A stretch of DNA of 64,000 bases from JARRPM01 sp963792815 (GTDB lineage Bacteria > Pseudomonadota > Gammaproteobacteria > Pseudomonadales > Halieaceae): the NCBI GenBank assembly GCA_963792815.1, contig CAWBXR010000006.1:124001-188000 (forward strand), written 5' to 3'. Of this stretch, positions 55,950 through 64,000 are shown one piece after another. A program made the position numbers and the translations under genes. The notes below the pieces were generated by a model. It had not been told where the DNA came from, did not search any database, and saw only the letters and a list, made by a program, of their open reading frames with translations. Position 1 is the first letter of the stretch; every line of letters starts with the position of its first letter.

Positions 55950-57257
55950 ATGCGCACTGAGATGACGACCGGGACAGTAGTCACCCGGTGGCTGCCTGCC
56001 GGGCTCACCATCGCGGTAGTCGCATACTATTTCGGATTTCTATACCGGCACACCCTGAACGTGCCGTTTGCCGATGACATTTACGACATCCTGGCCGTGC
56101 TGTCACAGGTGATCGCGGCCGAAGATAAAATGTCTGCCTTCCAGATTCTGTTCGCGCAGCATAACGATCACCGCACACTCGCCTCTCGCCTGATTTACTG
56201 CCTGTCCTATTTGATGTCAGGAAAGATCGATTTCCGGCAACTGACTTTTCTGGCGAACCTGGCGCTGCCACTGTTGCTTCTGTGCTTCTACCTGATGGCG
56301 CAAAAGGATCAGAAGCGGTTGTGGATACTGGTGCCTGCAGCGCTGTTTCTATTCCAACTGCGAGCCTATGGTATCAACCTGTGGGCCATGGCGGCCTTCG
56401 CGTATTTCTACGTGTTCCTGTACGGCTTCTACAGCCTTTTTTTTCTCAACGACGTAAGCCGCGGACGATTCACCATTGCAGCTATCCTCGCCTCGCTCGC
56501 GACATTTACCCTGGCCTCCGGGCAGGTTATCTGGCTGGTAGGCCTGGCAAGCCTGTTACACCAGGCCTTTATCCGCAAGAACGCCTCGTTCCTCTACGCC
56601 ATCGCGTGGACTGGAGTGGGACTCGCCATGTTGCTCGCATGGCGAGTCGGCCTGGAGACACCGAACAGCCTCTCCTTCATGCTGACCAACTTTTTCAGGG
56701 CCCCGGGGCACCACATCCTCTACACCCTGACCTTATTGGGAAGCGCGGTGAGCGAAACCAGCGTTGCCCAGGCTGCCCTGGCCGGCTCTGTCATGCTGCT
56801 TACGCTGGTAATATCGACGCTGATATCATTCAGAAAAGACGACTTGAGGATGGAGCTTTGCTGCTGGTTTGTCGTCTTGTCAGTGATGGCTATGGTTTTT
56901 GGCAGGTCTTTTACCAGCGTCGACTACGCGCTCTCTTCACGCTACAGCTTCCCCTCCGTGCTCATGCTGGCAAGTACCTGGGTCCTGGTGGCGGTTAGAT
57001 TGAATATCCAGCTCGTCTGGACGTTTTTCCTGGCCACGCTCGTGGCAGGCATTTACAGCTTTTCGTCATACAATACCTACGCTGAATTACTACAAGTGCA
57101 GCTTGATAAGCGCGTTAGGGTATTCAACAGCGGCAGGTACTGGGCCTGGTCCATACCAATCGCAGAATCAACTGGCGTTGTCGAGCAAGCAATTGCACTC
57201 GACATTTACACACCGCCTCCCCGGCCACTGCCAAAAGCCGACATACTTACTCGCTGA
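55950..57257 (+). CDS. Polytopic membrane protein, glycosyltransferase-like
   Basis: About 435 residues from ATG at 55950 (MRTEMTTGTVVTRWLPAGLTIAVVAYY); ATG at 55962 is an alternative. About ten membrane helices. The first periplasmic loop LNVPFADDIYDILAVLSQ has the acidic pair (DD) seen in the catalytic loop of GT-C mannosyltransferase-type enzymes, but no other motif is clear. No family recognised with confidence. It lies in the glycan island, upstream of a methyltransferase. Confidence 0.65.
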   Translation: MRTEMTTGTVVTRWLPAGLTIAVVAYYFGFLYRHTLNVPFADDIYDILAVLSQVIAAEDKMSAFQILFAQHNDHRTLASRLIYCLSYLMSGKIDFRQLTFLANLALPLLLLCFYLMAQKDQKRLWILVPAALFLFQLRAYGINLWAMAAFAYFYVFLYGFYSLFFLNDVSRGRFTIAAILASLATFTLASGQVIWLVGLASLLHQAFIRKNASFLYAIAWTGVGLAMLLAWRVGLETPNSLSFMLTNFFRAPGHHILYTLTLLGSAVSETSVAQAALAGSVMLLTLVISTLISFRKDDLRMELCCWFVVLSVMAMVFGRSFTSVDYALSSRYSFPSVLMLASTWVLVAVRLNIQLVWTFFLATLVAGIYSFSSYNTYAELLQVQLDKRVRVFNSGRYWAWSIPIAESTGVVEQAIALDIYTPPPRPLPKADILTR

Positions 57258-57278
57258 AACCACTGAATTGGAGAAAAC

Positions 57279-58016
57279 ATGAGCCAGCCCCCGACCTTGT
57301 CAGTGCCCAAAGCTTTAAGGCGCGGCGGTAAGAAAAGCGACGAGCAGACATACGTGGAAGACGGCCGTGACCTGTTGACTTATATGACCCAGGCCCTGGC
57401 ACTGGACAGCCTGGCGAACAGCCGGGTGCTCGACATGGGTTGCGGCACCAAATTTACCCAGGCGATACTTGGCTACGACATCCCTGTCGGGGAGTACATT
57501 GGAGTCGACGTCTACAAGGAAATGATAGAGTTTCTGCGCTCCAGCACCAACGACCCGCGCCTGGCTTTTCATCACGTGAATACGCACAACGATATGTATA
57601 ACCCAGACGGCGAGAAGCTTGGCGACGATACCCGACTGCCGATAGAAGAACACTCCTGCGATGTCATCTGCCTGTTTTCTGTTTTCACCCACCTGGCGCC
57701 GGCAGACTACACGAATATGCTGAAAGTCATGCGCCGCTATGCCCGTATGGGAGCGAAACTGATCTTTACCCTCTATCTGGATGAGGTGTCCAACAACGGA
57801 CATGGACTCATCGAGAAAATCGTCGCCGAGCAGGACAAACCCTGGCAACCCAGCGGCCTGCCTTTTCGCGATGCCTATCCCGGTAAACCCCTGCAGTGGG
57901 CGGTGTATTCCAGGAAATATGCTCTCGAGCTGATCGAAGGTACGGGCTGGAAAGTGCAGGAATTACGCCTGCCTAACGCGCTGGCACAGCACCACTTTAT
58001 CCTCCAGGCTATATAG
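57279..58016 (+). CDS. SAM-dependent methyltransferase
   Basis: 245 residues (MSQPPTLSVPKALRRGGKKSDEQTYVEDGRDLLTYMTQALALDSL). Motif I ANSRVLDMGCGTKFTQAILGYDIP; acidic residue after motif II GEYIGVDVYKEM; CLFSVFTHLAPADYTNMLKVM. A second member of the island, 21 bp after the membrane protein. Its stop overlaps the convergent sulfatase by eight bases. Substrate unknown. Confidence 0.82.
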   Translation: MSQPPTLSVPKALRRGGKKSDEQTYVEDGRDLLTYMTQALALDSLANSRVLDMGCGTKFTQAILGYDIPVGEYIGVDVYKEMIEFLRSSTNDPRLAFHHVNTHNDMYNPDGEKLGDDTRLPIEEHSCDVICLFSVFTHLAPADYTNMLKVMRRYARMGAKLIFTLYLDEVSNNGHGLIEKIVAEQDKPWQPSGLPFRDAYPGKPLQWAVYSRKYALELIEGTGWKVQELRLPNALAQHHFILQAI

Positions 58017-59937
58017 AGGCTCCGGCGCAGGCAGCACCCAGTTCGGGTGCGACCTCCGCCAGGATTTCAGCATCACCCACAACACGCGTGGAGAGAAAAA
58101 CGTCCGCTGTCGCTGGCATATACCAGTGCTGCTCAGGGGAGGCCTGCACTCTCAACGGATTGCCGGGTGAGGCTTTACTGAGAGACAGGTTCCGATACTC
58201 GGAATCGACAACAGGCGCACCATTGAGATAGACCCGGGTCCGGCTGGGCTGCTCCGGTTTCGAGAAGATAGCCATGTTATTCTTAACCATCGTGCTGCTG
58301 ACAATCAGGCTGAAGCAGTTTTGATTACCGGGCAACTCCAATTCAACCCGGTTGCCGTCGACAGAAACTTGCACGATACCGCCCGCCTCACTGATCTCGA
58401 TATAACCTTCCTGCTCGGCAAGAAGCTGGGAACCAGCGAAATCCTGATCACTGCCGCGTTGAAACACAAAACCCATTGTCCGCGCACCACTTAGAGGGGT
58501 ACGCCTGAACGACGATCCTGAATAGCTTGCCCATGCACCCTCTACGGACCTATCCAGCTGCGTGACACGAGTTACCGATCGCACCCACTGCGACATGGAC
58601 TGCTTCATCCGGGCCGCCATATCGGGATACACCGCCGTCCGATCCGTTGGCTGCTCATCAGCAAAATCAGTTTCGGCAACAAGCAGCTCGCCCACGCCGC
58701 GCCAGCTTGAGAAGCGAAACTGGCCGTCGGCGGACAACATACTCGCTGTGTCAAAGTTGCCATTATGCCTATACCACCGCAGCTCCCTCGACTGCGGCGG
58801 GGCGAACAAATCCGCCCCATCCAGTCCTGCCGGTACCGCTATATCCAGCGCGGAAACGATAGTGGGATACAGGTCGAATATCATGGCAATCTGGTCGCGC
58901 ACCTCACCTTCGGGCCAGTGGCCGGGCCACCAAAGCAATAACGGCGTCCTCACACCGCCCTCGCTATAGGTCGACTTGGCGCCATAGTATGGCAGGTTGC
59001 TTGGCCAACTCGCGGCCGTACCACCATTGTCGCTAACAATGATGACCATGGTGTTTTGCAACTTTCCGGTGGATTCAAGGTACTCGACAATACGCGCGAT
59101 ATTCGAATCCAGTTGCGACTTGAGTGCCTGGTACCTGCCCGCCTCATCCTGTGGAAACAGATCCAGATACTTGTCAGATGGCTCTAATGGGGTATGCACC
59201 GCGTAATAGGGCAGGTAGATGAACCAGGGATTATTTTCAGACGCCATGACCTCGATGGCATGGTCAGTGAGGATGTCTGTAAGGTGGCCGGGGTAGCCCC
59301 GAATCTCTCCCTTTTCATTTTCGAGCCAGGGGTTCAGATAGGTCGGGCGCCGCCGAGTATAGTTCCCGGATATTTGTGGCCCCTCGAGATATAGTTGGCT
59401 GACAAAGCCGAACCAATGGTCAAAGCCCTGGTACTCTGGTCGCGACTCCCGATGGTCGTCGCCGGCGTGCCACTTCCCGATCATGTAGCTGGTATAACCA
59501 TGCTCACCCAGTAAATCCGGCAGGGTGACTATGTCGTGATCAATTCCGCTGATGCTTGAATGCGCACCCAGCCTGGCGGGGTACAGCCCCGTTAACAATG
59601 CTACCCTGCTCGGTGTACAGCTGCTCTCGGAGTAATGGCGCGTGAAGCGAATCCCCTGTTCCGCGATCCTGTCCAGCGTAGGTGTCGGAGAATCTGAGCC
59701 ATTGTTGATAGCCAGGTCGTTGTAACCAAAGTCGTCGAGCACCACCAGGAGAATATTGGGTGGGGAGGGTCCAGCTTCAGGTTCAAGTGGCGGGGCCGGG
59801 CCCGGAGTCGTAACCGGGACCGGCGTCGAGGCCGAGCTGCCGGAACCGGAGCCGCAGGCAGTCAGGAAATATGAGCAGCACACCAGCGCAGGCAGCCACG
59901 CCGGCATGCACACGCTGGAAAAAGAAATTCGAGTCAT
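58009..59937 (-). CDS. Lipoprotein sulfatase (type I, formylglycine-dependent)
   Basis: 642 residues. Lipobox SYFLTACGSGSG (Cys28) predicts attachment to a membrane. Catalytic core: NILLVVLDDFGYND (metal-binding Asp pair) and CTPSRVALLTG (Cys107), the C-x-P-S-R signature whose Cys becomes formylglycine. SDNGGTAASWPSNLPYYGAKSTYSEGGVRTPLLL carries further active-site residues. C-terminal about 170 residues form a beta-rich domain. A sulfatase-maturing enzyme is needed but not in the window. Substrate might be a sulfated algal or bacterial glycan. Confidence 0.9.
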   Translation of the reverse strand: MTRISFSSVCMPAWLPALVCCSYFLTACGSGSGSSASTPVPVTTPGPAPPLEPEAGPSPPNILLVVLDDFGYNDLAINNGSDSPTPTLDRIAEQGIRFTRHYSESSCTPSRVALLTGLYPARLGAHSSISGIDHDIVTLPDLLGEHGYTSYMIGKWHAGDDHRESRPEYQGFDHWFGFVSQLYLEGPQISGNYTRRRPTYLNPWLENEKGEIRGYPGHLTDILTDHAIEVMASENNPWFIYLPYYAVHTPLEPSDKYLDLFPQDEAGRYQALKSQLDSNIARIVEYLESTGKLQNTMVIIVSDNGGTAASWPSNLPYYGAKSTYSEGGVRTPLLLWWPGHWPEGEVRDQIAMIFDLYPTIVSALDIAVPAGLDGADLFAPPQSRELRWYRHNGNFDTASMLSADGQFRFSSWRGVGELLVAETDFADEQPTDRTAVYPDMAARMKQSMSQWVRSVTRVTQLDRSVEGAWASYSGSSFRRTPLSGARTMGFVFQRGSDQDFAGSQLLAEQEGYIEISEAGGIVQVSVDGNRVELELPGNQNCFSLIVSSTMVKNNMAIFSKPEQPSRTRVYLNGAPVVDSEYRNLSLSKASPGNPLRVQASPEQHWYMPATADVFLSTRVVGDAEILAEVAPELGAACAGASI

Positions 59938-59943
59938 ACTGTC

Positions 59944-61542
59944 CTATAACCCGGGGCCCTGGTCCCTGGGGCGCCAAACCAAAATTGTGTATGTCCCGCC
60001 GCCATAACGGTCTGTCATGGACAGCTTGATCTTCTCATCCACCGCATAATAGCGTGACAAAAACTCTTTACCTGAGACGTCCTCAAACGGCGGCGGGTTC
60101 CGCGAGAAAATGCCAAGCATCTCCCAGGAAGAAACCAGCACCAGGTCAAATTCCTGTCGCTCGATTTTGCGATAGAGTCCGGTGATATATTCGTTCCAGA
60201 CAGAGGCGACCCGGTCCTCCTCCCTGTCCTTCAGTAGCCAGTCAGGCTTATTGGTCGCCAGGGGGAAGTAGAAGGTATGCCCATTCTGGTATACGGCCTT
60301 ATTATTCTGCATCAAAGTCATGCCCAACATCTGAGTGGCCAGGACCTCGTCACTCCCGGCAATCAGGCGATCTATCTTCTGCCAGCTCTCGGCATCGTAA
60401 GAAAAGTCCTTGGGGAGAATGTCATAAGCCTTATAGAAACTGAACAGGACCAGCGGAAGGATAAGCCACTGCCTCGTTGAACACTTGCCGATCATACTGA
60501 AACCCAGAATCAGTAGAAACGGCGACATCAATTGAAAGAAATACGTCATGTAATTGCCGGGATTTTTCCCGAGCCAGAAAACTATTACCAGGCTGGACCA
60601 AAACAGGCAGAAGCAAAAATAGCCGGTGCGCTTCTGTAGTAACGGCCCATCCCATCCAGAAAGCCCGGGACGGAAACTCCCGACAAGTCGCGCCTTTGGT
60701 CTATGTTCTCCCGGCTGTGCTATCTGCGATATTGCACAAACCAGCATGGCCAACAACAAGCCAGCATAGATCAGGGCAAAAAACTTCAATTGCATCCACA
60801 GGAAACCCCAACTCTGCAGCCCGTGAATGGCTGCAGCCGGAGCAAACAAGGTGTTATCCAGGTAGTATGGGCTGCTCTTGTGGACGACAATGAGACTTGT
60901 CGATAATACGAACGCAAATGCCGCCCCCAACAAGATGGCTCGCTTCATCGACACATACAAGAACATGTAAAGGCATAATGTGGCGATGCCCAACATAAAA
61001 TACTGTTTTGTATAAAATGCCAGTAATCCACATAGCAAACCAAACAGCGAACTCCCGACACTGAACCGGCACAGCCAGGGCACTATGAGTCCCGCCAGAA
61101 ACAGCGCAACTCCCAGGGCATTGGTACTGGACACCGGCGTCGCATAAAAAAGCAGCGCGGCATACATCAGTACCCCGGTTGCAAGGGCCGGCGCGAAACT
61201 TCGGCACCTGCTCCAGGTCGCATACCCGCATAACACTGAAGCCAGCATCAGGAAAAAGCCGGATACCACGCGATGCAGCGCAAAGGTATTGCCAAAAACC
61301 CAGCTAAGGGGCGCTACGAGGAGGTTGTAAAGCGGCGGGTAGACGTCGGCAGACTGGGGCTGGAACGCCCTGGTATAGGGGTTGTGGCCGTCGGCGATAA
61401 TCCCGGTAATTACGGGCATGGCGCTCTCATAGAGATCGAGCGGCACAATGGTGACGATGATCTGCCAGTGGTAATGCAGGAGAGCAACCAGCAACGCTGC
61501 GATAGCGGCGAAATAAGCGCCTAGCCAGATTCTAGCAACCAA
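59944..61542 (-). CDS. GT-C-fold glycosyltransferase-like membrane protein
   Basis: 532 residues, about ten membrane helices. The first large loop has the acidic PLDLYESAMPVITGIIADGHNPYTRAFQPQSADVYPPLYNLL pattern found in GT39/GT87-type enzymes that use polyprenyl-phosphate sugars. Last about 130 residues are extracytoplasmic and soluble. Six bases downstream ends the sulfatase; the two are on the same strand. Acceptor unknown. GC content looks lower here than in the housekeeping blocks. Confidence 0.72.
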   Translation of the reverse strand: MVARIWLGAYFAAIAALLVALLHYHWQIIVTIVPLDLYESAMPVITGIIADGHNPYTRAFQPQSADVYPPLYNLLVAPLSWVFGNTFALHRVVSGFFLMLASVLCGYATWSRCRSFAPALATGVLMYAALLFYATPVSSTNALGVALFLAGLIVPWLCRFSVGSSLFGLLCGLLAFYTKQYFMLGIATLCLYMFLYVSMKRAILLGAAFAFVLSTSLIVVHKSSPYYLDNTLFAPAAAIHGLQSWGFLWMQLKFFALIYAGLLLAMLVCAISQIAQPGEHRPKARLVGSFRPGLSGWDGPLLQKRTGYFCFCLFWSSLVIVFWLGKNPGNYMTYFFQLMSPFLLILGFSMIGKCSTRQWLILPLVLFSFYKAYDILPKDFSYDAESWQKIDRLIAGSDEVLATQMLGMTLMQNNKAVYQNGHTFYFPLATNKPDWLLKDREEDRVASVWNEYITGLYRKIERQEFDLVLVSSWEMLGIFSRNPPPFEDVSGKEFLSRYYAVDEKIKLSMTDRYGGGTYTILVWRPRDQGPGL

Positions 61543-61638
61543 AATTCAGACTCGCGGAAGACGCTTGGAAAGGTAGGTTTTTTTAGGTAATTGCACTATT
61601 ATCCTCCCTCACCTTTTTCTGGTCAACACAGCAAAAAC

Positions 61639-62403
61639 ATGCCTCAAGACGAGATATTCACGACCAGTGAGTACGAGGAAGTCTACCCTGTCGGTATCGA
61701 GCGACATTTCTGGAATATTGCCCGTAACGAGGTGATCTATCGACACTTGCGCCCCTACCTCAGCGCGGGAGAGCTGGTCATGGATGTCGGCTGTGGCACG
61801 GGCATAGTGGTACAAGAGCTCAAATCCAGGGGAATCGACATTCGCGGCGTGGAACTGGGGGCGCCCCCGCTTATCGCCGGCCTGGAATTGGATATTGATA
61901 CCCGGACCGACCTGTTCGATCTCGACGAGTCGCTGAAGCACAGAATAAAGGTGGTGCTGCTGCTCGACGTACTTGAGCACATCAAGGATCGCCGGCAGTA
62001 TCTCCAGCAGATTTACCGCGAATTACCCAATTGTCGCCAACTTGTTATCACGGTTCCGGCTCGAATGGAGCTTTGGTCGGGATATGACGAGCACTGGGGC
62101 CATCACCTCCGGTATGACCGACCCGGACTTGAGACCGAATTGAGCGAGAGCGGTTTTGCGCCGGAGAAGACGGCCTATTTTTTCCATTGGGTCTACCTGG
62201 CTTCACTCATAATGGCGCGGCTCGGCTTTGCCAAAAAAATACACTTCCAGCCAATCGCAAGCCGTGGACTCAAGGCCTTTTGCCACCGTGTGCTGGGGCG
62301 GATGACCGATCTCGAGTCGAGACTGGTTCCCGGTGGGGTCGCCGGATCATCCATCATCTGCAGAGCCTCGCGAACCACCCAGCTACGGGGTAACACTAAG
62401 TAG
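61639..62403 (+). CDS. SAM-dependent methyltransferase
   Basis: 254 residues from ATG at 61639 (MPQDEIFTTSEYEEVYPVGIERHFWNIARNEVIYRHLRPYL). Motif I GELVMDVGCGTGIVVQELKSRGIDIRGVELG; KVVLLLDVLEHIKDRRQYLQQIYREL is the Asp/Glu helix. Resembles polysaccharide or cell-envelope methyltransferases. Located between the glycosyltransferase (divergent) and the MBOAT gene (70 bp downstream). Confidence 0.83.
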   Translation: MPQDEIFTTSEYEEVYPVGIERHFWNIARNEVIYRHLRPYLSAGELVMDVGCGTGIVVQELKSRGIDIRGVELGAPPLIAGLELDIDTRTDLFDLDESLKHRIKVVLLLDVLEHIKDRRQYLQQIYRELPNCRQLVITVPARMELWSGYDEHWGHHLRYDRPGLETELSESGFAPEKTAYFFHWVYLASLIMARLGFAKKIHFQPIASRGLKAFCHRVLGRMTDLESRLVPGGVAGSSIICRASRTTQLRGNTK

Positions 62404-62472
62404 CGGCTCTCCTTGCCGCCACAAGCCCAGAAGCTATAATGGCTCAGCTTTCCCGGGGACAGCACGGCAACC

Positions 62473-64000
62473 ATGCTTTTCAATTCGATAGAATATCTCC
62501 TGCTCTTTCTCCCCGTCACGCTGCTTGTCTTCCAGGTATGTTTTCGCGGCCCCACTACCGAGCCCAAAATAATGTGGCTTGTACTGGCGTCACTTGTTTT
62601 CTACGGCAGCTGGAACCCCAAATATCTGTCACTGATCGTCGTATCGATCCTGGTAAATTTTGCCATCGGCAAAGCGCTGGCTCGCAATAGGCCATCCAAA
62701 GGCAGCTGGCTTCTGGCCGGGATATGCTTCAACCTGGGACTGCTCGGCTATTTCAAATACACAGGCTTCTTTCTTACTGGCCTGAATTCATTGGGCCTCT
62801 GGCTTATCCCGATACCGGAAATCACCCTGCCTCTGGCGATATCGTTTTTCACCTTTCAACAGATCGCCTACCTGGTAGATGTTTCGCGGGGTGACTGCAA
62901 GGAATACCAGTTCAGTCACTATGCGTTGTTTGTATTATTTTTCCCACAGCTCATCGCCGGACCCATCGTTCATCACAAGGAGATAATGCCGCAGTTCCAC
63001 CAGCCGCAAAAACCCGCGCTGATACCCAGGGACCTCGCGGTTGGCTTGACCTTCATATCAGTCGGCTTATTCAAAAAGGTGGTGCTGGCCGATTCACTGG
63101 CTCAGGTAGTCGACCCGGTTTTTGACCTTGCGGCAACCGGTGAGCAAGTCAACACCGTCGATGCCCTGCTTGCGATGTTTGGTTTCAGCTTCCAGATCTA
63201 TTTCGATTTTTCCGCTTATACGGATATGGCTATTGGCAGCGCACGCCTGTTCGGAATCAAGCTGCCGGAGAATTTCAGGTCACCCTATAAATCCCGCAGC
63301 GTCATTGAAATCTGGCATCGCTGGCATATGACACTATCCCGTTTCCTGAGGGATTACCTGTACTTCCCCCTTGGTGGCAACAGGAATGGCCCGGTTAATC
63401 GCTACAGAAACCTGTTGATTACCATGCTCCTGGGAGGCTTGTGGCATGGCGCCGCCTGGACCTTCATCATCTGGGGTGGGCTTCACGGGCTGTTCCTGTG
63501 TATCAACCATGCCTGGCGCAACCTGGTGAATCGCGCCGGCCTGCAGAACATGGTTGATCGCATGGTGTTGCAACCGCTGTTCATCCTGATTACGTTTACC
63601 TGCTGGTCCGTTGCAATGGCTGTATTTCGGGCAGCAGACATTAATGCCGCCTGGGCTATTATCCGTGCATGTTTTATCGATATTTCAGCGGCACCCGCTT
63701 CTGCCCTGGACCAGGTATTCGACAACGGATTTGTGGCGCAACTGTTCGCGATAGCGGAATGGCCCGACATTACTTATGCGGTAATCACAAGCTTGATGGT
63801 CGCCTGCTCAGTCATTTGCTGGCTGGCGCCGAATACCCAGCAAATCCTCCTCAAGCAGGATCCGGTTATCATCGCGGATAATTCACCGCTGCTAGCCACG
63901 CGTATCAATTGGCAGCCAACTGTGGGGTTCGCCCTGGTGACGGCATTGTTGCTGAGCATTTCCCTGCTGAGCATGTCATCCATTTCCAGCTTTATCTATT
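62473..64000 (+). CDS. MBOAT O-acyltransferase, AlgI/DltB-like (3' end outside window)
   Basis: 509 codons are visible from ATG at 62473 (MLFNSIEYLLLFLPVTLLVFQVCFRG) and the frame is still open at the end of the window. N-terminal about ten membrane helices. The diagnostic GGLWHGAAWTFIIWGGLHG (about residue 316) carries the catalytic histidine; IWHRWHMTLSRFLRDYLYFPLGGNR is the second family signature. Such proteins acetylate alginate, peptidoglycan or other envelope polymers. The partner (an AlgJ/X or SGNH-like protein) would be expected downstream, outside the window. Confidence 0.9.
   Translation, partial: MLFNSIEYLLLFLPVTLLVFQVCFRGPTTEPKIMWLVLASLVFYGSWNPKYLSLIVVSILVNFAIGKALARNRPSKGSWLLAGICFNLGLLGYFKYTGFFLTGLNSLGLWLIPIPEITLPLAISFFTFQQIAYLVDVSRGDCKEYQFSHYALFVLFFPQLIAGPIVHHKEIMPQFHQPQKPALIPRDLAVGLTFISVGLFKKVVLADSLAQVVDPVFDLAATGEQVNTVDALLAMFGFSFQIYFDFSAYTDMAIGSARLFGIKLPENFRSPYKSRSVIEIWHRWHMTLSRFLRDYLYFPLGGNRNGPVNRYRNLLITMLLGGLWHGAAWTFIIWGGLHGLFLCINHAWRNLVNRAGLQNMVDRMVLQPLFILITFTCWSVAMAVFRAADINAAWAIIRACFIDISAAPASALDQVFDNGFVAQLFAIAEWPDITYAVITSLMVACSVICWLAPNTQQILLKQDPVIIADNSPLLATRINWQPTVGFALVTALLLSISLLSMSSISSFIY

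Overview
The window is a dense, GC-rich chromosomal segment of a gammaproteobacterium. Supporting signs are the order rluD-pgeF-clpB with divergent bamD, the order murJ-ribF-ileS-lspA-fkpB-ispH running into a minor-pilin operon next to pilSR, and the order fxsA-groESL. A marine Cellvibrionales/Halieaceae-type host is my inference and was not tested. I see no tRNA, rRNA, CRISPR array, prophage or complete insertion sequence.

Left part (1-12.7 kb): the 3' end of ilvC, then a polyamine block (speA, carboxynorspermidine synthase, nspC) for spermidine synthesis through carboxyspermidine. The last two genes each carry one single-base frameshift. Next come three genes that form a recognisable but uncharacterised set: a MATCAP-like 'QEGLA' metallopeptidase (DUF1704), a GNAT-C39 peptidase fusion, and a divergent RimK-type ATP-grasp ligase. 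They may be the writer and erasers of a C-terminal amino-acid modification. ilvH and ilvI follow on the minus strand, then a small secreted DUF4124 protein.

Middle (12.7-35.7 kb): clpB with a strong sigma-32 promoter, pgeF and rluD separated by a 265-bp palindromic MITE-like element, bamD, nadE, the pilSR two-component system, and two tandem, diverged minor-pilin operons, both fimT-pilV-pilW-pilX-pilY1-pilE. In copy A (next to pilR) pilY1 keeps a von Willebrand A domain but is broken by many indels. In copy B (next to ispH) pilY1 is intact but lacks the vWA domain.

Right part (35.7-53.7 kb): the isoprenoid/lipoprotein/flavin/lipid II block (ispH, fkpB, lspA, ileS, ribF, murJ), a NUDIX hydrolase with pyrB, sbcB with a class I fumarase, a membrane-anchored coiled-coil protein, a PuuD-like membrane protein, sodB, and groESL. 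groESL appears to have two promoters: a sigma-70 promoter followed by a perfect CIRCE operator, and a sigma-32 promoter downstream. fxsA and an alkyltransferase-like (ATL) DNA-repair protein follow.

Right end (53.7-64 kb): a cell-surface glycan island with a GT2 glycosyltransferase, three SAM methyltransferases, two polytopic glycosyltransferase-like membrane proteins, a lipoprotein sulfatase and a truncated AlgI/DltB-like MBOAT acyltransferase. It looks less GC-rich than the housekeeping blocks.

The indels are confined to 3.7-4.8 kb and 24.9-27.9 kb. The rest of the window, including long genes such as clpB, ileS and groEL, is free of them. The sequence alone does not say whether these patches are low-quality sequence or real gene decay.
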